Source: Ktedonobacter robiniae (GTDB lineage Bacteria; Chloroflexota; Ktedonobacteria; Ktedonobacterales; Ktedonobacteraceae). From it: a stretch of DNA of 64,000 bases. A program made the translations under genes and the position numbers. The notes beneath the pieces are model-generated. The model ran no database searches, was not told the DNA's origin, and saw only the letters and a list, made by a program, of their open reading frames with translations. Positions within the stretch are counted from its first letter, which is position 1, and each line of letters opens with the position of its first letter. Location: NCBI RefSeq assembly GCF_016587375.1, contig NZ_BNJG01000001.1, forward strand, positions 4,036,001 to 4,100,000, given 5' to 3'. Shown one piece after another: positions 16,676 through 25,275 of this stretch.

Positions 16676-17665
16676 ATGACGATCCTGGTGACAGGGGCCA
16701 CCGGCTTCTTAGGCAGCGCATTGGTGGTCGAATTGATCAAGCGCCAGCAAAAAGTGCGCGTGCTCGTTCGCGATTCCAGGAAAGCGCGTGAGCAATTTGG
16801 CGAGAAGGTGGAAATCATATCAGGGGACATTACCAACGCCAGACAGGTGCAGCTGGCGGTTGGAGGCGTTGATACACTTTATCACCTTGCTGGTCGACTC
16901 TATCATCCCGCGACTCCGGCAGCGCTCTATTATCAGACGCATGTCGAAGGCACACGCACATTACTCAACGCATGCCAGAGCCAGTCAAGCCTACGAAAGA
17001 TTGTTCATGTCAGCACTACCGGCGTCCACGGTGTCACCGGGCCAACACCTGCGGCTGAAGATGCTCCTTTTGCGCCTACCAATCCCTATGAGCGTACAAA
17101 ACTGGAGGGAGAGCAGCTGGCGCTTAAAGTTTTTCAGGAGCAAGGATTGCCGGTCAGCGTCGTTCGGCCGGGGCTGGTCTACGGTCCTGGCGATCTCCAC
17201 CTGCTCGGTTTTTTTCGCACTATTCAAAAAGGTTTTTTTCGTGTAATTGCTGGCGGGAAATCGTGCCTTCATCCAGTCTATATCGATGACATGGTCTCCG
17301 CTTTTTTGCTAAGCGCCGAATCCGAAAAGTCACTCGGGCAGGCCTACAATATCGCTGGTAACCAGGTTGTGAGCATGCACCAGCTGGCGACCGCGATAGC
17401 AAAGTCGATGGATCGCAACCTGCCTGGGGGAAGTATTCCGCTCTGGCTGGCTAGGCTGGCCTCAGACATCTTCGCTATTACTCCTGGTTTGCAAGGAGAG
17501 AAAGCTCCCCTGACGCGCAGCCGAGTCGAGTTCCTGACGAACAGCCGCGTCTATGACATCAGCCGGGCCAGGGCCGAGTTGGGATACTCCCCCAGAGTGG
17601 AACTCGAAGAAGGTCTGAAACAAACTGCTGCCTGGTATGAAAAACACGGTCTTTTAGCAAGCTAA
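16676..17665 (+). CDS. Extended SDR NAD(P)-dependent epimerase/dehydratase (3)
   Basis: The protein has 329 residues: GATGFLGSA for the nucleotide cofactor at the N-terminus, HVSTTGVHG and YERTK for the active site, and a C-terminal region (RAELGYSPRVELEEGL) shared with the other two SDRs of the cluster. The ATG at 16676 follows AAGGAG. It lies 90 nt after the glycosyltransferase and 42 nt before the UPF0104 gene. Three related SDRs in one cluster suggest successive oxidation, epimerisation or reduction steps on one compound. The substrate is not predictable from sequence. Confidence 0.8.
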   Translation: MTILVTGATGFLGSALVVELIKRQQKVRVLVRDSRKAREQFGEKVEIISGDITNARQVQLAVGGVDTLYHLAGRLYHPATPAALYYQTHVEGTRTLLNACQSQSSLRKIVHVSTTGVHGVTGPTPAAEDAPFAPTNPYERTKLEGEQLALKVFQEQGLPVSVVRPGLVYGPGDLHLLGFFRTIQKGFFRVIAGGKSCLHPVYIDDMVSAFLLSAESEKSLGQAYNIAGNQVVSMHQLATAIAKSMDRNLPGGSIPLWLARLASDIFAITPGLQGEKAPLTRSRVEFLTNSRVYDISRARAELGYSPRVELEEGLKQTAAWYEKHGLLAS

Positions 17666-17707
17666 ACATTATGTTATCTTGTTTGCATAATGAGAAAGTA
17701 GATAGGC

Positions 17708-18772
17708 ATGAAACGTGCGCTAAACTCTCCTGCTGTCAAAGTTATTATTGGTCTCTTGATAGGCGTCGCCTTATTATTGCCAATTTCTCGCTTTGTCAAT
17801 CTGGCTTCGAGCCTCTACCTGGTTCAGCAGCATATTATGACCCCCGCCGGCATAACCTTCACTCTCCTCTCAGGCGCCTTCTTCATCCTGGCCTTCGCCA
17901 TTCGCGGCGCGCGTTGGAAACTCTTCCTGAATCCGAATGACCAGGTGAAAACTAGCACGGCTGTGCGCCTGGTCCTGGTGAGTACTTTTATCAACTTCCT
18001 GCTGGTGACTGGAAGTGGCGAACTGGCGCGCTCGCTCATTCTCAAGCGCACACACAATATCCCTGTGAGTAGTTCGCTGCCTTCGGTCACCGTGGATCGA
18101 TCCCTGGACCTGTTGCCTGCACTGATTATTATGATCATCGTGCCATTCCTCGGTCTGCAAATGGATCTCAAACTCTGGGTAATCATGGGCACCGTCGCTG
18201 GCGTCTTTGTCGGCCTGGTTGCTTTTGTCGGCCTGACTATCTGGAAGCGTGCAACTGCTATCAAGCTGCTCCATGCCACTTTAGGCTTGCTTCCCAGAAA
18301 ATTTTCCAGCAAGATCGAGGCCTTCGCAACCAACCTGGTCGACTCATTGATTGTTGCCGCCAGTCGCCCCAGGATCTTTCTCCCCGCAATCTCTCTGACC
18401 TGTGTGGCGGTAATTTGTGATGGCCTCTTTGCCATGTTTGTCTTCTGGGCCATTGGCCTGCCAATGTCGTTTGGGGCTGCCATCTTCGGCTATACCGTCT
18501 TCAATATGTCCTTCATCCTTCCAACTACACCTGGCCGTGTTGGCAGCAACGAAATTGTGGGCCTGCTGGTCTTTACCGGACTCCTCCATTTCCCCGCTGA
18601 CAAGGTGACGGCCATGTTTCTTGTTTCTCACCCCTGGTCCGCTGTGCTCATGTGTGTCTCCGGTCTGGTCTGTCTGAAAAGCCTGGGCCTGACCATTTCT
18701 GCCGCCTTGAAAATGCGTCCCCAAAATGACTCCCAAGATATCTCACAGGCCTCCTCACCAACTATCTCTTAA
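17708..18772 (+). CDS. UPF0104/LPG-synthase-TM family membrane protein
   Basis: This 354-residue protein has about eight to nine hydrophobic helices and the family signature of the flippase-like transmembrane domain of lysylphosphatidylglycerol synthase (GARWKLFL, then GSGELARSLILKR, then VTVDRSLDLL, and a late LPTTPGRVGSNEIVGLLVF). Family members without the soluble LPG domain, as here, are thought to move or handle lipid-linked or isoprenoid products. It is the last gene of the cluster, so it may export or flip the lipid made by the upstream enzymes; this is an inference. Translation starts at ATG 17708 with a weak purine-rich site. No hairpin is apparent after the stop. Confidence 0.8.
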   Translation: MKRALNSPAVKVIIGLLIGVALLLPISRFVNLASSLYLVQQHIMTPAGITFTLLSGAFFILAFAIRGARWKLFLNPNDQVKTSTAVRLVLVSTFINFLLVTGSGELARSLILKRTHNIPVSSSLPSVTVDRSLDLLPALIIMIIVPFLGLQMDLKLWVIMGTVAGVFVGLVAFVGLTIWKRATAIKLLHATLGLLPRKFSSKIEAFATNLVDSLIVAASRPRIFLPAISLTCVAVICDGLFAMFVFWAIGLPMSFGAAIFGYTVFNMSFILPTTPGRVGSNEIVGLLVFTGLLHFPADKVTAMFLVSHPWSAVLMCVSGLVCLKSLGLTISAALKMRPQNDSQDISQASSPTIS

Positions 18773-19260
18773 GGCGTTTTCAAAGAGAACACCTACGCAG
18801 CACCATGGAAAATATCCTTGATGAGGAGGATGAGGAAACAATGAAACTCCCCCAATCAAAGTCTGAGCGTACACCATTCCGCTTTTCACCAGGGCAATCT
18901 CATCTCTCATAAAATGAAGCTGCAATTGCCCTGCTCTTTTCACTAGAATCACGTGTGACCTTCCTTCCCAATCATCGGTTGCCAAAATTCTTTCTACGAG
19001 CGTTTCTCATATAGGCAGTTGCCAACCTCATCTCGAAGGCAAATAAGCCGAAAAGGATACCAAATCAACCCCAGTGTAGACGCCACCAAATATGCACCAA
19101 AGGTGCACCATAATATAACCCGGAATATGGAAACATTTAAATGGATGTGATATAGTGATAATAGTTTCACGGCAAAAATAACATTAGCCAGAATTCAAGG
19201 CAGAGATGCTAAATTGCTGGTATAAGTAGGTGCAAAAGCAAGTGCAAGTAGTACGATGCA
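18773..19260. other. Intergenic stretch without recognisable gene
   Basis: I see no supported gene, repeat or RNA here. Frames are short and the region is AT-richer than its surroundings, consistent with decayed sequence beside the transposase remnant that follows. Confidence 0.5.
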
Positions 19261-19263
19261 ATC

Positions 19264-19770
19264 CTGAAAATGAGGATCGTGCTACAACTGTTCAAAGGGC
19301 AATGGTCCTTGATCTAGATTTGCCGAGAATATGAAGTGGCTTCCAATCTGGTGTATCATTGGCGTGATATAATTTGAGAACGAGCTCCCCAGGTCTTTGC
19401 CGATCCACGAACTAGAGGGAATGCCAACAAAGCGCGCTTTCCAGCAGCGTCGCCCGGAGATCCGCCGCCTGGATCAGGGCATGCAATATGCGGTAACCCG
19501 GTTAGCCTCGTTGTTGCAGAAGCACGGATACGAATCAGTTATAGCAGCATGTGGGAGATCAACTGAAAATGCCTGCCTACATTGATCTCTTTACATGGAC
19601 CCCTCAAAGAGGAGGAAGTCTATCTGCATGAATATGAGGACTTGGAGGATACTAGGACTCATATTGCGCGCTTTCTCGATCTCGTATACGTGCCGAAAAG
19701 GGTTTCGCTTAGCGCTCAATTCTCGACTGCCTACTGAGGTTTGAAGCATTGTAGATAGCTGAGTGCCTTG
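19264..19770 (+). pseudogene. Decayed IS3-family transposase (OrfA start and OrfB end)
   Basis: Reading from about 19264 gives KMRIVLQLFKGQWSLI-stop-ICREYEVASNLVYHW, then RDII-stop-ERAPQVFADP, which matches the helix-turn-helix N-terminus of IS3-type OrfA (REYGV...LVYRWR). From about 19600, EEEVYLHEYEDLEDTRTH and ARFLDLVYVPKR match the C-terminal end of the OrfB integrase, followed by a frameshift. The DDE core between them is missing. Two in-frame stops, frameshifts and the internal deletion show it is dead. No terminal inverted repeats were found. Confidence 0.65.
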
Positions 19771-20128
19771 AAACTTGTCTCCTAAACAGTGTCCAAGTTT
19801 AGGGATAAAGCACATGTGATGCACACTTATCATAAGCCTGGTGCCAGGGGGGCACATTAACCTCAGAGATAATTTTGGACGCACGACTGATTGCTTTTTG
19901 TCTCAGGTTGAGTACGCACCGAAGCGACCACTATGTTTTGTGGAGTGTTCCGCAAATCCTCAGAAAGAACTGGATCTCCATTACCAGACGCTTATGGAAC
20001 ATTAGATTTTGTTTTTGTTTCCCGTTTTTGTCTGCCTTTGTGACTCTGTTTCCTCAGGATGCGAAATAGACCAGAGGCAGTGGTACAAGTAGTACAGTGA
20101 TATCCAAGTGCGAGGCAGGTACGTGCAT

Positions 20129-20797
20129 ATGGAAACGAACTCGATCTACAAGAAGGTATCTGTTCGTTTGGTAGTTGTCGCTGATCATATAATTTTGCGT
20201 CAAGGCATACAGAAAATGCTCAACGACAAAAACGACTTTGAAATAGTAGGAGAGACGGAAAATGGGAAGGCCGCGCTCGAACTAGTAGCAGAATTAGCGC
20301 CCGATATTGTTTTGATTGATATCTCCATGGAAACCACGAATGGATTAGATATAGCCAAACAATTATTGAGAAAACCTTCAAATGCTCGAATCGTCTTATT
20401 CGCTGGTCCTAATGACGAGAAACGGTTGTTTGAAGCCCTGAGTATTGGCGTCCACGGCTATTTGCAAAAAACATTATCAATCGATGATATGCGAGAAGCC
20501 TTGCTTGCCATACAAAGCGGTGAACGTGTTGTTGGTAAATCACAGGCTGTGACGCAGATCATAGTTGAATTTCATCGGCTCGCCAAAGAGCAGAATCGCC
20601 TGAGTCGAGGACTAAGCTCCATAGAGATCGAACTTATTCATCTAGTCTCTAAAGGGTATACCAATAAAGAAATTGGCCAGCAGCATTTCTGGAGCGAGGT
20701 TCAAGTGAAACGGAAAATGCAGGACATTTACCGGAAATTGCAAGTTACTGATCGTGCTCACGCTGTCGCGGAGGCGATGCGCCAGGGTCTGATCTAA
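20129..20797 (+). CDS. NarL/FixJ-type response regulator
   Basis: The 222-residue protein has an N-terminal receiver domain (RLVVVADHIILRQGI; phospho-acceptor Asp in VLIDISM; switch lysine in GYLQKTLS) and a C-terminal LuxR-type helix-turn-helix (LSSIEIELIHLVSKGYTNKEIG then VKRKMQDIYRKL). The receiver has A-D rather than the usual D-D acidic pair near its start, so metal binding may be changed. It is an orphan: no kinase gene is adjacent, although kinases are encoded at 37304 and 42135. ATG 20129 follows GAGGCAGG; a GTG at 20108 is an alternative start. It should act as a DNA-binding transcription factor. Confidence 0.8.
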   Translation: METNSIYKKVSVRLVVVADHIILRQGIQKMLNDKNDFEIVGETENGKAALELVAELAPDIVLIDISMETTNGLDIAKQLLRKPSNARIVLFAGPNDEKRLFEALSIGVHGYLQKTLSIDDMREALLAIQSGERVVGKSQAVTQIIVEFHRLAKEQNRLSRGLSSIEIELIHLVSKGYTNKEIGQQHFWSEVQVKRKMQDIYRKLQVTDRAHAVAEAMRQGLI

Positions 20798-21008
20798 AGC
20801 AAAGGCCCACCCGCATTTTCCGTGAAAGCTCTATCATACGTAAGAGTCGCGCGTACATAAAGTGTTTTCACCACATGTTTACTGTTGCGAGCCTTATGTC
20901 CTCACCTCAGCATTACGCAAAGTGGGGGAGAGCCAGGCAGATCTGCAGCATTTCTTTGCTGCTTGGTTCTTGTTTTGTATTTATCCAACTACTAGAAAGG
21001 AAACAGCC

Positions 21009-21281
21009 ATGATAGAATGTCCACAATGCGGAGCAATGAATGAAAATGACGTGAAAAATTGTGCTATGTGCAGGATCAATATATACTGGGCTTTTCAACA
21101 TTATAATGAACTGTCCACAATACGTGAATCAAGCAAACTCGCTCCGTCTCCCCTGACTCCTTCATTTTTGATTGAGACCAGCAAGAAAGTGGATACCGGC
21201 CCAACAGCTGGCTGGCTCTATAAGACAATCAAAAAATTTGGCCTTATAGATGCTGGCAAAAAAGTTTCGACGATGTCATAA
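21009..21281 (+). CDS. Small zinc-ribbon protein
   Basis: This 90-residue protein starts with a zinc-ribbon, MIECPQCGAMNENDVKNCAMC, with two CxxC pairs ten residues or so apart. The remainder is polar with no membrane helix. Zinc-ribbon-headed small proteins are common in this genome type (see also the gene at 57150) but the role is unknown. ATG 21009 follows GAAAGGAAA; the longer frame from 20862 lacks a start signal and its extra part does not look coding. A hairpin terminator follows. Confidence 0.65.
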   Translation: MIECPQCGAMNENDVKNCAMCRINIYWAFQHYNELSTIRESSKLAPSPLTPSFLIETSKKVDTGPTAGWLYKTIKKFGLIDAGKKVSTMS

Positions 21282-21386
21282 ACTCACATCAACAATTTTT
21301 GAAGGTTACATTTATCACCTCCCGTCCAGGTTGTTACACTTTGCTAGATTCGCAAGCAACCTCATTCCAGGTAAATACAGTTGAGT

Positions 21387-21423
21387 GAGAAGAGAGATAC
21401 AATTTTCCTATATCTCTCTTCTC
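21387..21423 (+). terminator. 13-bp hairpin after zinc-ribbon gene
   Basis: Arms 21387-21399 and 21411-21423 pair perfectly over 13 bp with an 11-nt loop. It lies 105 nt after the zinc-ribbon stop codon and before about 450 bp without a recognisable gene. Confidence 0.5.
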
Positions 21424-21871
21424 GCTTCACAACGGCAGCAACGTCCCCCCATCTTTCTATGCCAGCTCTGCGACATACTCATGCTCACAAACAAGCTTCT
21501 TTTTCTCTTCCCAGAACTTTCCAACAGCTCTATTGGTTTCTCACAAGCCTTGATACCAAAGTATGTTGGCTTGATACATTAGAAAGTTGTAAATGCAGGT
21601 ATTTCTAGGTACATTTAACAGACAGATACTTCCATTATAATCGTTGTCAGTTACTTGGAATCTGAACAGGACCAGGTTTATCGTGACAAGCAGGAGTTTG
21701 AAAAAACAGAAGAATGAACCCTCACGGGCCAGTAAAAGGATATTGATTGTAATCTGGAAACAATGGTCCACCCTACTTTTCACTTTTCTGTCAATTACCC
21801 TGCGGAATGTGGCGTTCATGATAAAATTTCGTATTTGTGCATCCGTATGCAGATAAGGAGTCAGGATTGCC

Positions 21872-22099
21872 ATGCGTATCGGAAAATATAAGTTCCATAT
21901 AGAAGGGACAAACTTAATCCTTACCCACTCAGCAGGAATCAGTTTTGATATGACTCCTGATGAGGTTGCTGGACTCTCAACATTTATCAATATTTACCAG
22001 AAAGTAATAGATTCACCTCGATATGAATCAGAGCCGAAATTGAAAGGCACCTTCAAAGAAGAGGTGGAAACTGAATCGAGCAATAATACAAAACCTTAA
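21872..22099 (+). CDS. Small hypothetical protein
   Basis: The product has 75 residues with no recognised family. The N-terminus (MRIGKYKFHIEGTNLILTHS) looks like two beta strands, followed by a helical region and a hydrophilic acidic tail. The ATG is preceded by AAGGAG at a good distance, and codon use resembles the neighbours, which supports translation. It lies 30 nt upstream of the membrane HNH-type gene and may be cotranscribed with it. No signal peptide, membrane helix or metal motif is visible. Confidence 0.5.
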   Translation: MRIGKYKFHIEGTNLILTHSAGISFDMTPDEVAGLSTFINIYQKVIDSPRYESEPKLKGTFKEEVETESSNNTKP

Positions 22100-22129
22100 A
22101 TTTAGGAAGGATATTGATTAGATATACCC

Positions 22130-22684
22130 ATGCGCATTCAAGAACATATAAAGTTATCAACGGCGGCAGCGCTTGTTGCTTTCCCGTGGCTGAAAAAAGA
22201 CGGCTGGATTCCGCTGGCATCCAGTGTGCTTATTGATGTTGATCACTATCTCTGGTACTCCGTGACACAACGTACACTCAGTCTGCGAGCCGCAGTGCGT
22301 TATTTTGGTCAGGCTGACCCTCCCCAATTGCCACAGGCACGACTCTTGCATCATCCGCTTATCCTGGGTATTCTCTTGGTAGTAGCTGTACGCACCCGCT
22401 CAAAGCTTCTCTGGCTAATCCTGGCCGGTTTCCTTTTTCACGTCAGTCTGGACTTGGTCCACGCCACTCAGATGAATAACCTGAAACGTACGCTGAGTGA
22501 GCAGGCTCAATCTATTTGCCCCGAATGCGGTCAACACTACGATGGATTGCAATTGCACACGATCCATTTCGCCAGCAATTTGCTCGACCGTTACAATCCT
22601 CAGCATTTTATTGTTCTCTGTCCAACATGCCACGAAGAGGCGCATAGCCTCGCACACAAGCCCAAGCTCATTGGCATATCTTAA
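22130..22684 (+). CDS. YdjM/DUF457-like membrane protein with C-terminal HNH-like zinc motif
   Basis: This 184-residue protein joins two parts. Residues about 1-120 resemble membrane-bound metal-dependent hydrolase-like proteins (DUF457/YdjM group): DVDHYLWY, LLHHPLILG, two or three hydrophobic helices and FHVSLDLVHA give conserved His/Asp sets. Residues about 128-175 read CPECG...HTIHFASN...LCPTCHEEAH, the treble-clef pattern of HNH nucleases with four zinc cysteines. A membrane-anchored HNH domain is uncommon; it could be a real nuclease or only a zinc-binding module. The gene ends 51 nt before a large bidirectional terminator. Confidence 0.65.
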   Translation: MRIQEHIKLSTAAALVAFPWLKKDGWIPLASSVLIDVDHYLWYSVTQRTLSLRAAVRYFGQADPPQLPQARLLHHPLILGILLVVAVRTRSKLLWLILAGFLFHVSLDLVHATQMNNLKRTLSEQAQSICPECGQHYDGLQLHTIHFASNLLDRYNPQHFIVLCPTCHEEAHSLAHKPKLIGIS

Positions 22685-22735
22685 AGTTATGTCTGACCTC
22701 GCTCCAGTTCTATAGAGTTATAGCCAAGTGTTGTG

Positions 22736-22804
22736 AGAACCCTATAAAAAAGCAACTCCTGCTAGATCTTTTACCTGGCAGGAGTTGCTTTTTTATAGGG
22801 TTCT
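22736..22804. terminator. 27-bp perfect hairpin, bidirectional terminator
   Basis: Arms 22736-22762 and 22778-22804 are perfectly complementary over 27 bp with a 15-nt loop. Each arm holds a run of six A or T next to a GC-rich core, so it would work as an intrinsic terminator in both directions for the convergent genes on either side. Its right arm touches the flippase stop codon. Confidence 0.85.
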
Positions 22805-24634
22805 TTAGCGTGCAAAATGGCGCAAGTATTTGACCAGTCCCGGCTTGATGCTCTTGAGGAGCGTGATGTCCTGCTGATTGAGCGGCTTGAGGAGACGTAG
22901 TATGCCAATACAGCAGGCGAGGAAGAGCCCACCCGAGATTCCCAGCGAGCCAAGCAGGACCAGGCGGTTAGCGGGCTGCCAGAACAGGGTGAGCCAGAGC
23001 GTGCTGGGAATGGCAGCCAGCACCAGCGAGGCCAGGAAACGTAGTGTAAAGGCCAGGGGATACTTGCGTGGCAGATCTTTGCGCAGAAAGAAGAGCATCA
23101 ATAGACCTGTGGCGAGGCGTCCCACGCCATCGGCAATCAGCGCGCCAGCGGCTCCCATATGCAGAAGTCCGATAAGAATCGTGCCCATCACAATGACGAT
23201 GCCCAGCCCTATCCACTGACTGAGCACAGCCAGGGGGGCTTTTCCGACGACGTAGAGCGTGGGCTGGTGAATATACGTTCCCAGGACGCGCATCAGCAGG
23301 TTGAAGAAGACAAAGATGCCGAGGAGCAGTCCCACATCACTATAGCGCTGGGAGTAAAGCGCGGTGGCCAGGTTATTGGCGCTAAAGAGACAGAAGATGA
23401 GTCCTGGAGCGGCCAGGAGAGTCTCGATTTTTATCAGGGCCTGCCAGGAGAGGGAGAGACGCTCATGGTTCTTGCCGATGAAGGCCGCCGCCAGGGCCGA
23501 GCCTGCGACGCCACCAAAACCGGCTACCAGCAAGAGATTTGCGGCATCCGCAAGCTGGAAGGCCAGGTTAAAGTAGCCAATTTCGATCAATCCAACTGCG
23601 AAAATTTTCAACAGATTGATAGAGACCTGCTTGAGGAGCGCGCCCGAAACCAGGTTGGTTAGCCAGGCATTCATCCCAAGGGCGAACAGCGGGCGTAGTG
23701 GTTGCTTGTAAATGCTTTTAACGCTGTCAGGGGCGCCTCGCTGGAAGAGGAAAGGCGTCAGCCAGATAAGATAGCCTACCATCTGGAGCAGCGAGACGAT
23801 GCCCAGCATCCACAGCACGCCATTGACTCCCCAGCCCAGTTGGAGCAGGATATAGCCAAAAATTAGCAGCGCTACCTGGACCAGGCTGCCAAGGATAAAG
23901 ACAATGCGCATGCGCATCAGGCCAGTACAGAGCGCCGTTAACAGGCTGGCGACGCTGCTACCAAAAATATAGATGGTCAAAGGAGCCAGGTTGGTGCGCA
24001 GATAGGGGTCGCGTAGGGCCGTGACCGTCCCCTGGCTGCCTGGAATGTGCAATTGATCGATGAGTGTGGCCAGAACGGGCAGGCTGTAGAGCAAGAGCGC
24101 GCTCACCACAACCAACACCAGAATACGCAGACCCACAAGACGGCGAATAAGCCAGCCAGCTGAAGCACGCCCATGCTCGGCAAAGACGCGAGGGATATAG
24201 GTATAGGTCGCATCTTCAAAGCCAAAAGCCACTATATACAAGATCGTGTTATAGGCCGTGGTAACATCTGCATAAATACCATACTGCTCTTTGGGAAGTT
24301 TACTCGTCAAAATAATAGTCAAGAGGAACCACGAAATATAGACCCATAAGCCATAAGCCTGGTTTAAGAGATAACTATTGGGTGTGCGTTGTAGCAAGCC
24401 CCTGGCCTCTGCCTCAGTTTGCGCCTGGTGGACGGATGCTAATGGCTGCTCATGTATGGGCGCCTGGCCTATCTGAAGTTCTGCTTGCTCCTCCCGCTGA
24501 TGAAATTCCTTTTTCGCATTTTGTTCAGAGTGTGTTGCTATGTAGTTTTTTTCTTCCATTGATGTCAATAGCTCATGCTGAGATAATGCGTTTAGACGTA
24601 TGAGTCGTAAACGTTTGAACGTCGTCTTGTGCAT
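22805..24634 (-). CDS. Polysaccharide/lipid-linked oligosaccharide flippase (MOP superfamily)
   Basis: The 609-residue protein has a polar cytoplasmic N-terminus of about 85 residues and then about 14 hydrophobic helices, as in Wzx/MurJ-like exporters that flip lipid-linked sugars. LNQAYGLWVYISWFLL opens the membrane domain and GVAGSALAAAFIG lies in the middle. The C-terminus LLKPLNQQDITLLKSI also survives in a broken copy at 599-682, so the genome had a paralogue. The ATG has no strong ribosome-binding site. The gene lies 8 nt after the small membrane protein gene, so the two are probably one operon. The substrate is probably a surface polysaccharide unit. Confidence 0.8.
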   Translation of the reverse strand: MHKTTFKRLRLIRLNALSQHELLTSMEEKNYIATHSEQNAKKEFHQREEQAELQIGQAPIHEQPLASVHQAQTEAEARGLLQRTPNSYLLNQAYGLWVYISWFLLTIILTSKLPKEQYGIYADVTTAYNTILYIVAFGFEDATYTYIPRVFAEHGRASAGWLIRRLVGLRILVLVVVSALLLYSLPVLATLIDQLHIPGSQGTVTALRDPYLRTNLAPLTIYIFGSSVASLLTALCTGLMRMRIVFILGSLVQVALLIFGYILLQLGWGVNGVLWMLGIVSLLQMVGYLIWLTPFLFQRGAPDSVKSIYKQPLRPLFALGMNAWLTNLVSGALLKQVSINLLKIFAVGLIEIGYFNLAFQLADAANLLLVAGFGGVAGSALAAAFIGKNHERLSLSWQALIKIETLLAAPGLIFCLFSANNLATALYSQRYSDVGLLLGIFVFFNLLMRVLGTYIHQPTLYVVGKAPLAVLSQWIGLGIVIVMGTILIGLLHMGAAGALIADGVGRLATGLLMLFFLRKDLPRKYPLAFTLRFLASLVLAAIPSTLWLTLFWQPANRLVLLGSLGISGGLFLACCIGILRLLKPLNQQDITLLKSIKPGLVKYLRHFAR

Positions 24635-24642
24635 GATCTATT

Positions 24643-25107
24643 TTATCTCAATTTAAAGATTTGTCTTGCTAACCAGCCCATACTTCCCAATGCCGCGAAG
24701 AGTTCCAGTACACTGACATTTTCGGTTACATGGTCGGTTGAGACAAGATAGAAGATTCCTACTTTTGAGGTTGCGGCAATCAGAAAAAGCCCCAGTCCGA
24801 TCCAGGCGGGCAGGGTCGCGAAAAGCAAGGCCTTTTGCCAGTTGCGGCAGAGAAAGCCAATGATCGCGGGAAGAAGATACAGGAGGGCTGTAATCAGAGG
24901 CGCGATGGAGGCCGGAAATGGACCATTGAGTGCCGCCCCACTCGATTGGGGGAGCAAGCGTGTCCATAGCTGCGCCGGAATAAGCGCCAGCGTCACAATA
25001 ATAGTTTCAAGAACTACACAGGTAATAATAGCTGTGTCTATATATTTTTCTTTACTGATCTTTTGCGCTGCCCTTTTCTCTGGCGCCCTGGTACTGGTGC
25101 TAAGCAT
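24643..25107 (-). CDS. Small four-helix membrane protein
   Basis: The product has about 154 residues and four hydrophobic segments (IDTAIITCVVLETIIV, SIAPLITALLYLLPAIIG, ALLFATLPAWIGLGLFLI and VLELFAALGSMGWLA). I recognise no family. The ATG at 25105-25107 follows GAAAGGG; a longer frame reaching 25260 would run through a 28-bp palindrome and is not credible. It is immediately upstream of, and probably cotranscribed with, the flippase gene, so it could be an accessory subunit of glycan export. Confidence 0.6.
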   Translation of the reverse strand: MLSTSTRAPEKRAAQKISKEKYIDTAIITCVVLETIIVTLALIPAQLWTRLLPQSSGAALNGPFPASIAPLITALLYLLPAIIGFLCRNWQKALLFATLPAWIGLGLFLIAATSKVGIFYLVSTDHVTENVSVLELFAALGSMGWLARQIFKLR

Positions 25108-25189
25108 AAAAGAATCCCTTTCACAGGTGTATTCTGTAATCCGATGCGCACATCTTTGGCATGGCTTCTTGTGCCTGTGGCGCTCGCCT

Positions 25190-25252
25190 GGGTAGTGGAT
25201 GTGGTGCATACTGGTGGTCTGCCGCCACCAGTATGCACCACATCCACTACCC
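25190..25252. terminator. 28-bp perfect hairpin
   Basis: Arms 25190-25217 and 25225-25252 are perfectly complementary over 28 bp with a 7-nt loop. It lies 23 nt beyond the stop of the family 3 hydrolase and before the small membrane gene, so it should separate the two minus-strand units. Confidence 0.8.
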
Positions 25253-25275
25253 AAATACATTACATAAGAGGTCAG

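Noticed and set aside
11482..18772. Hopanoid side-chain cluster (HpnA/HpnH-type)
   Set aside because: The SDRs fit only at the general family level, the radical SAM N-terminus does not look like HpnH, and no squalene-hopene cyclase gene is present.
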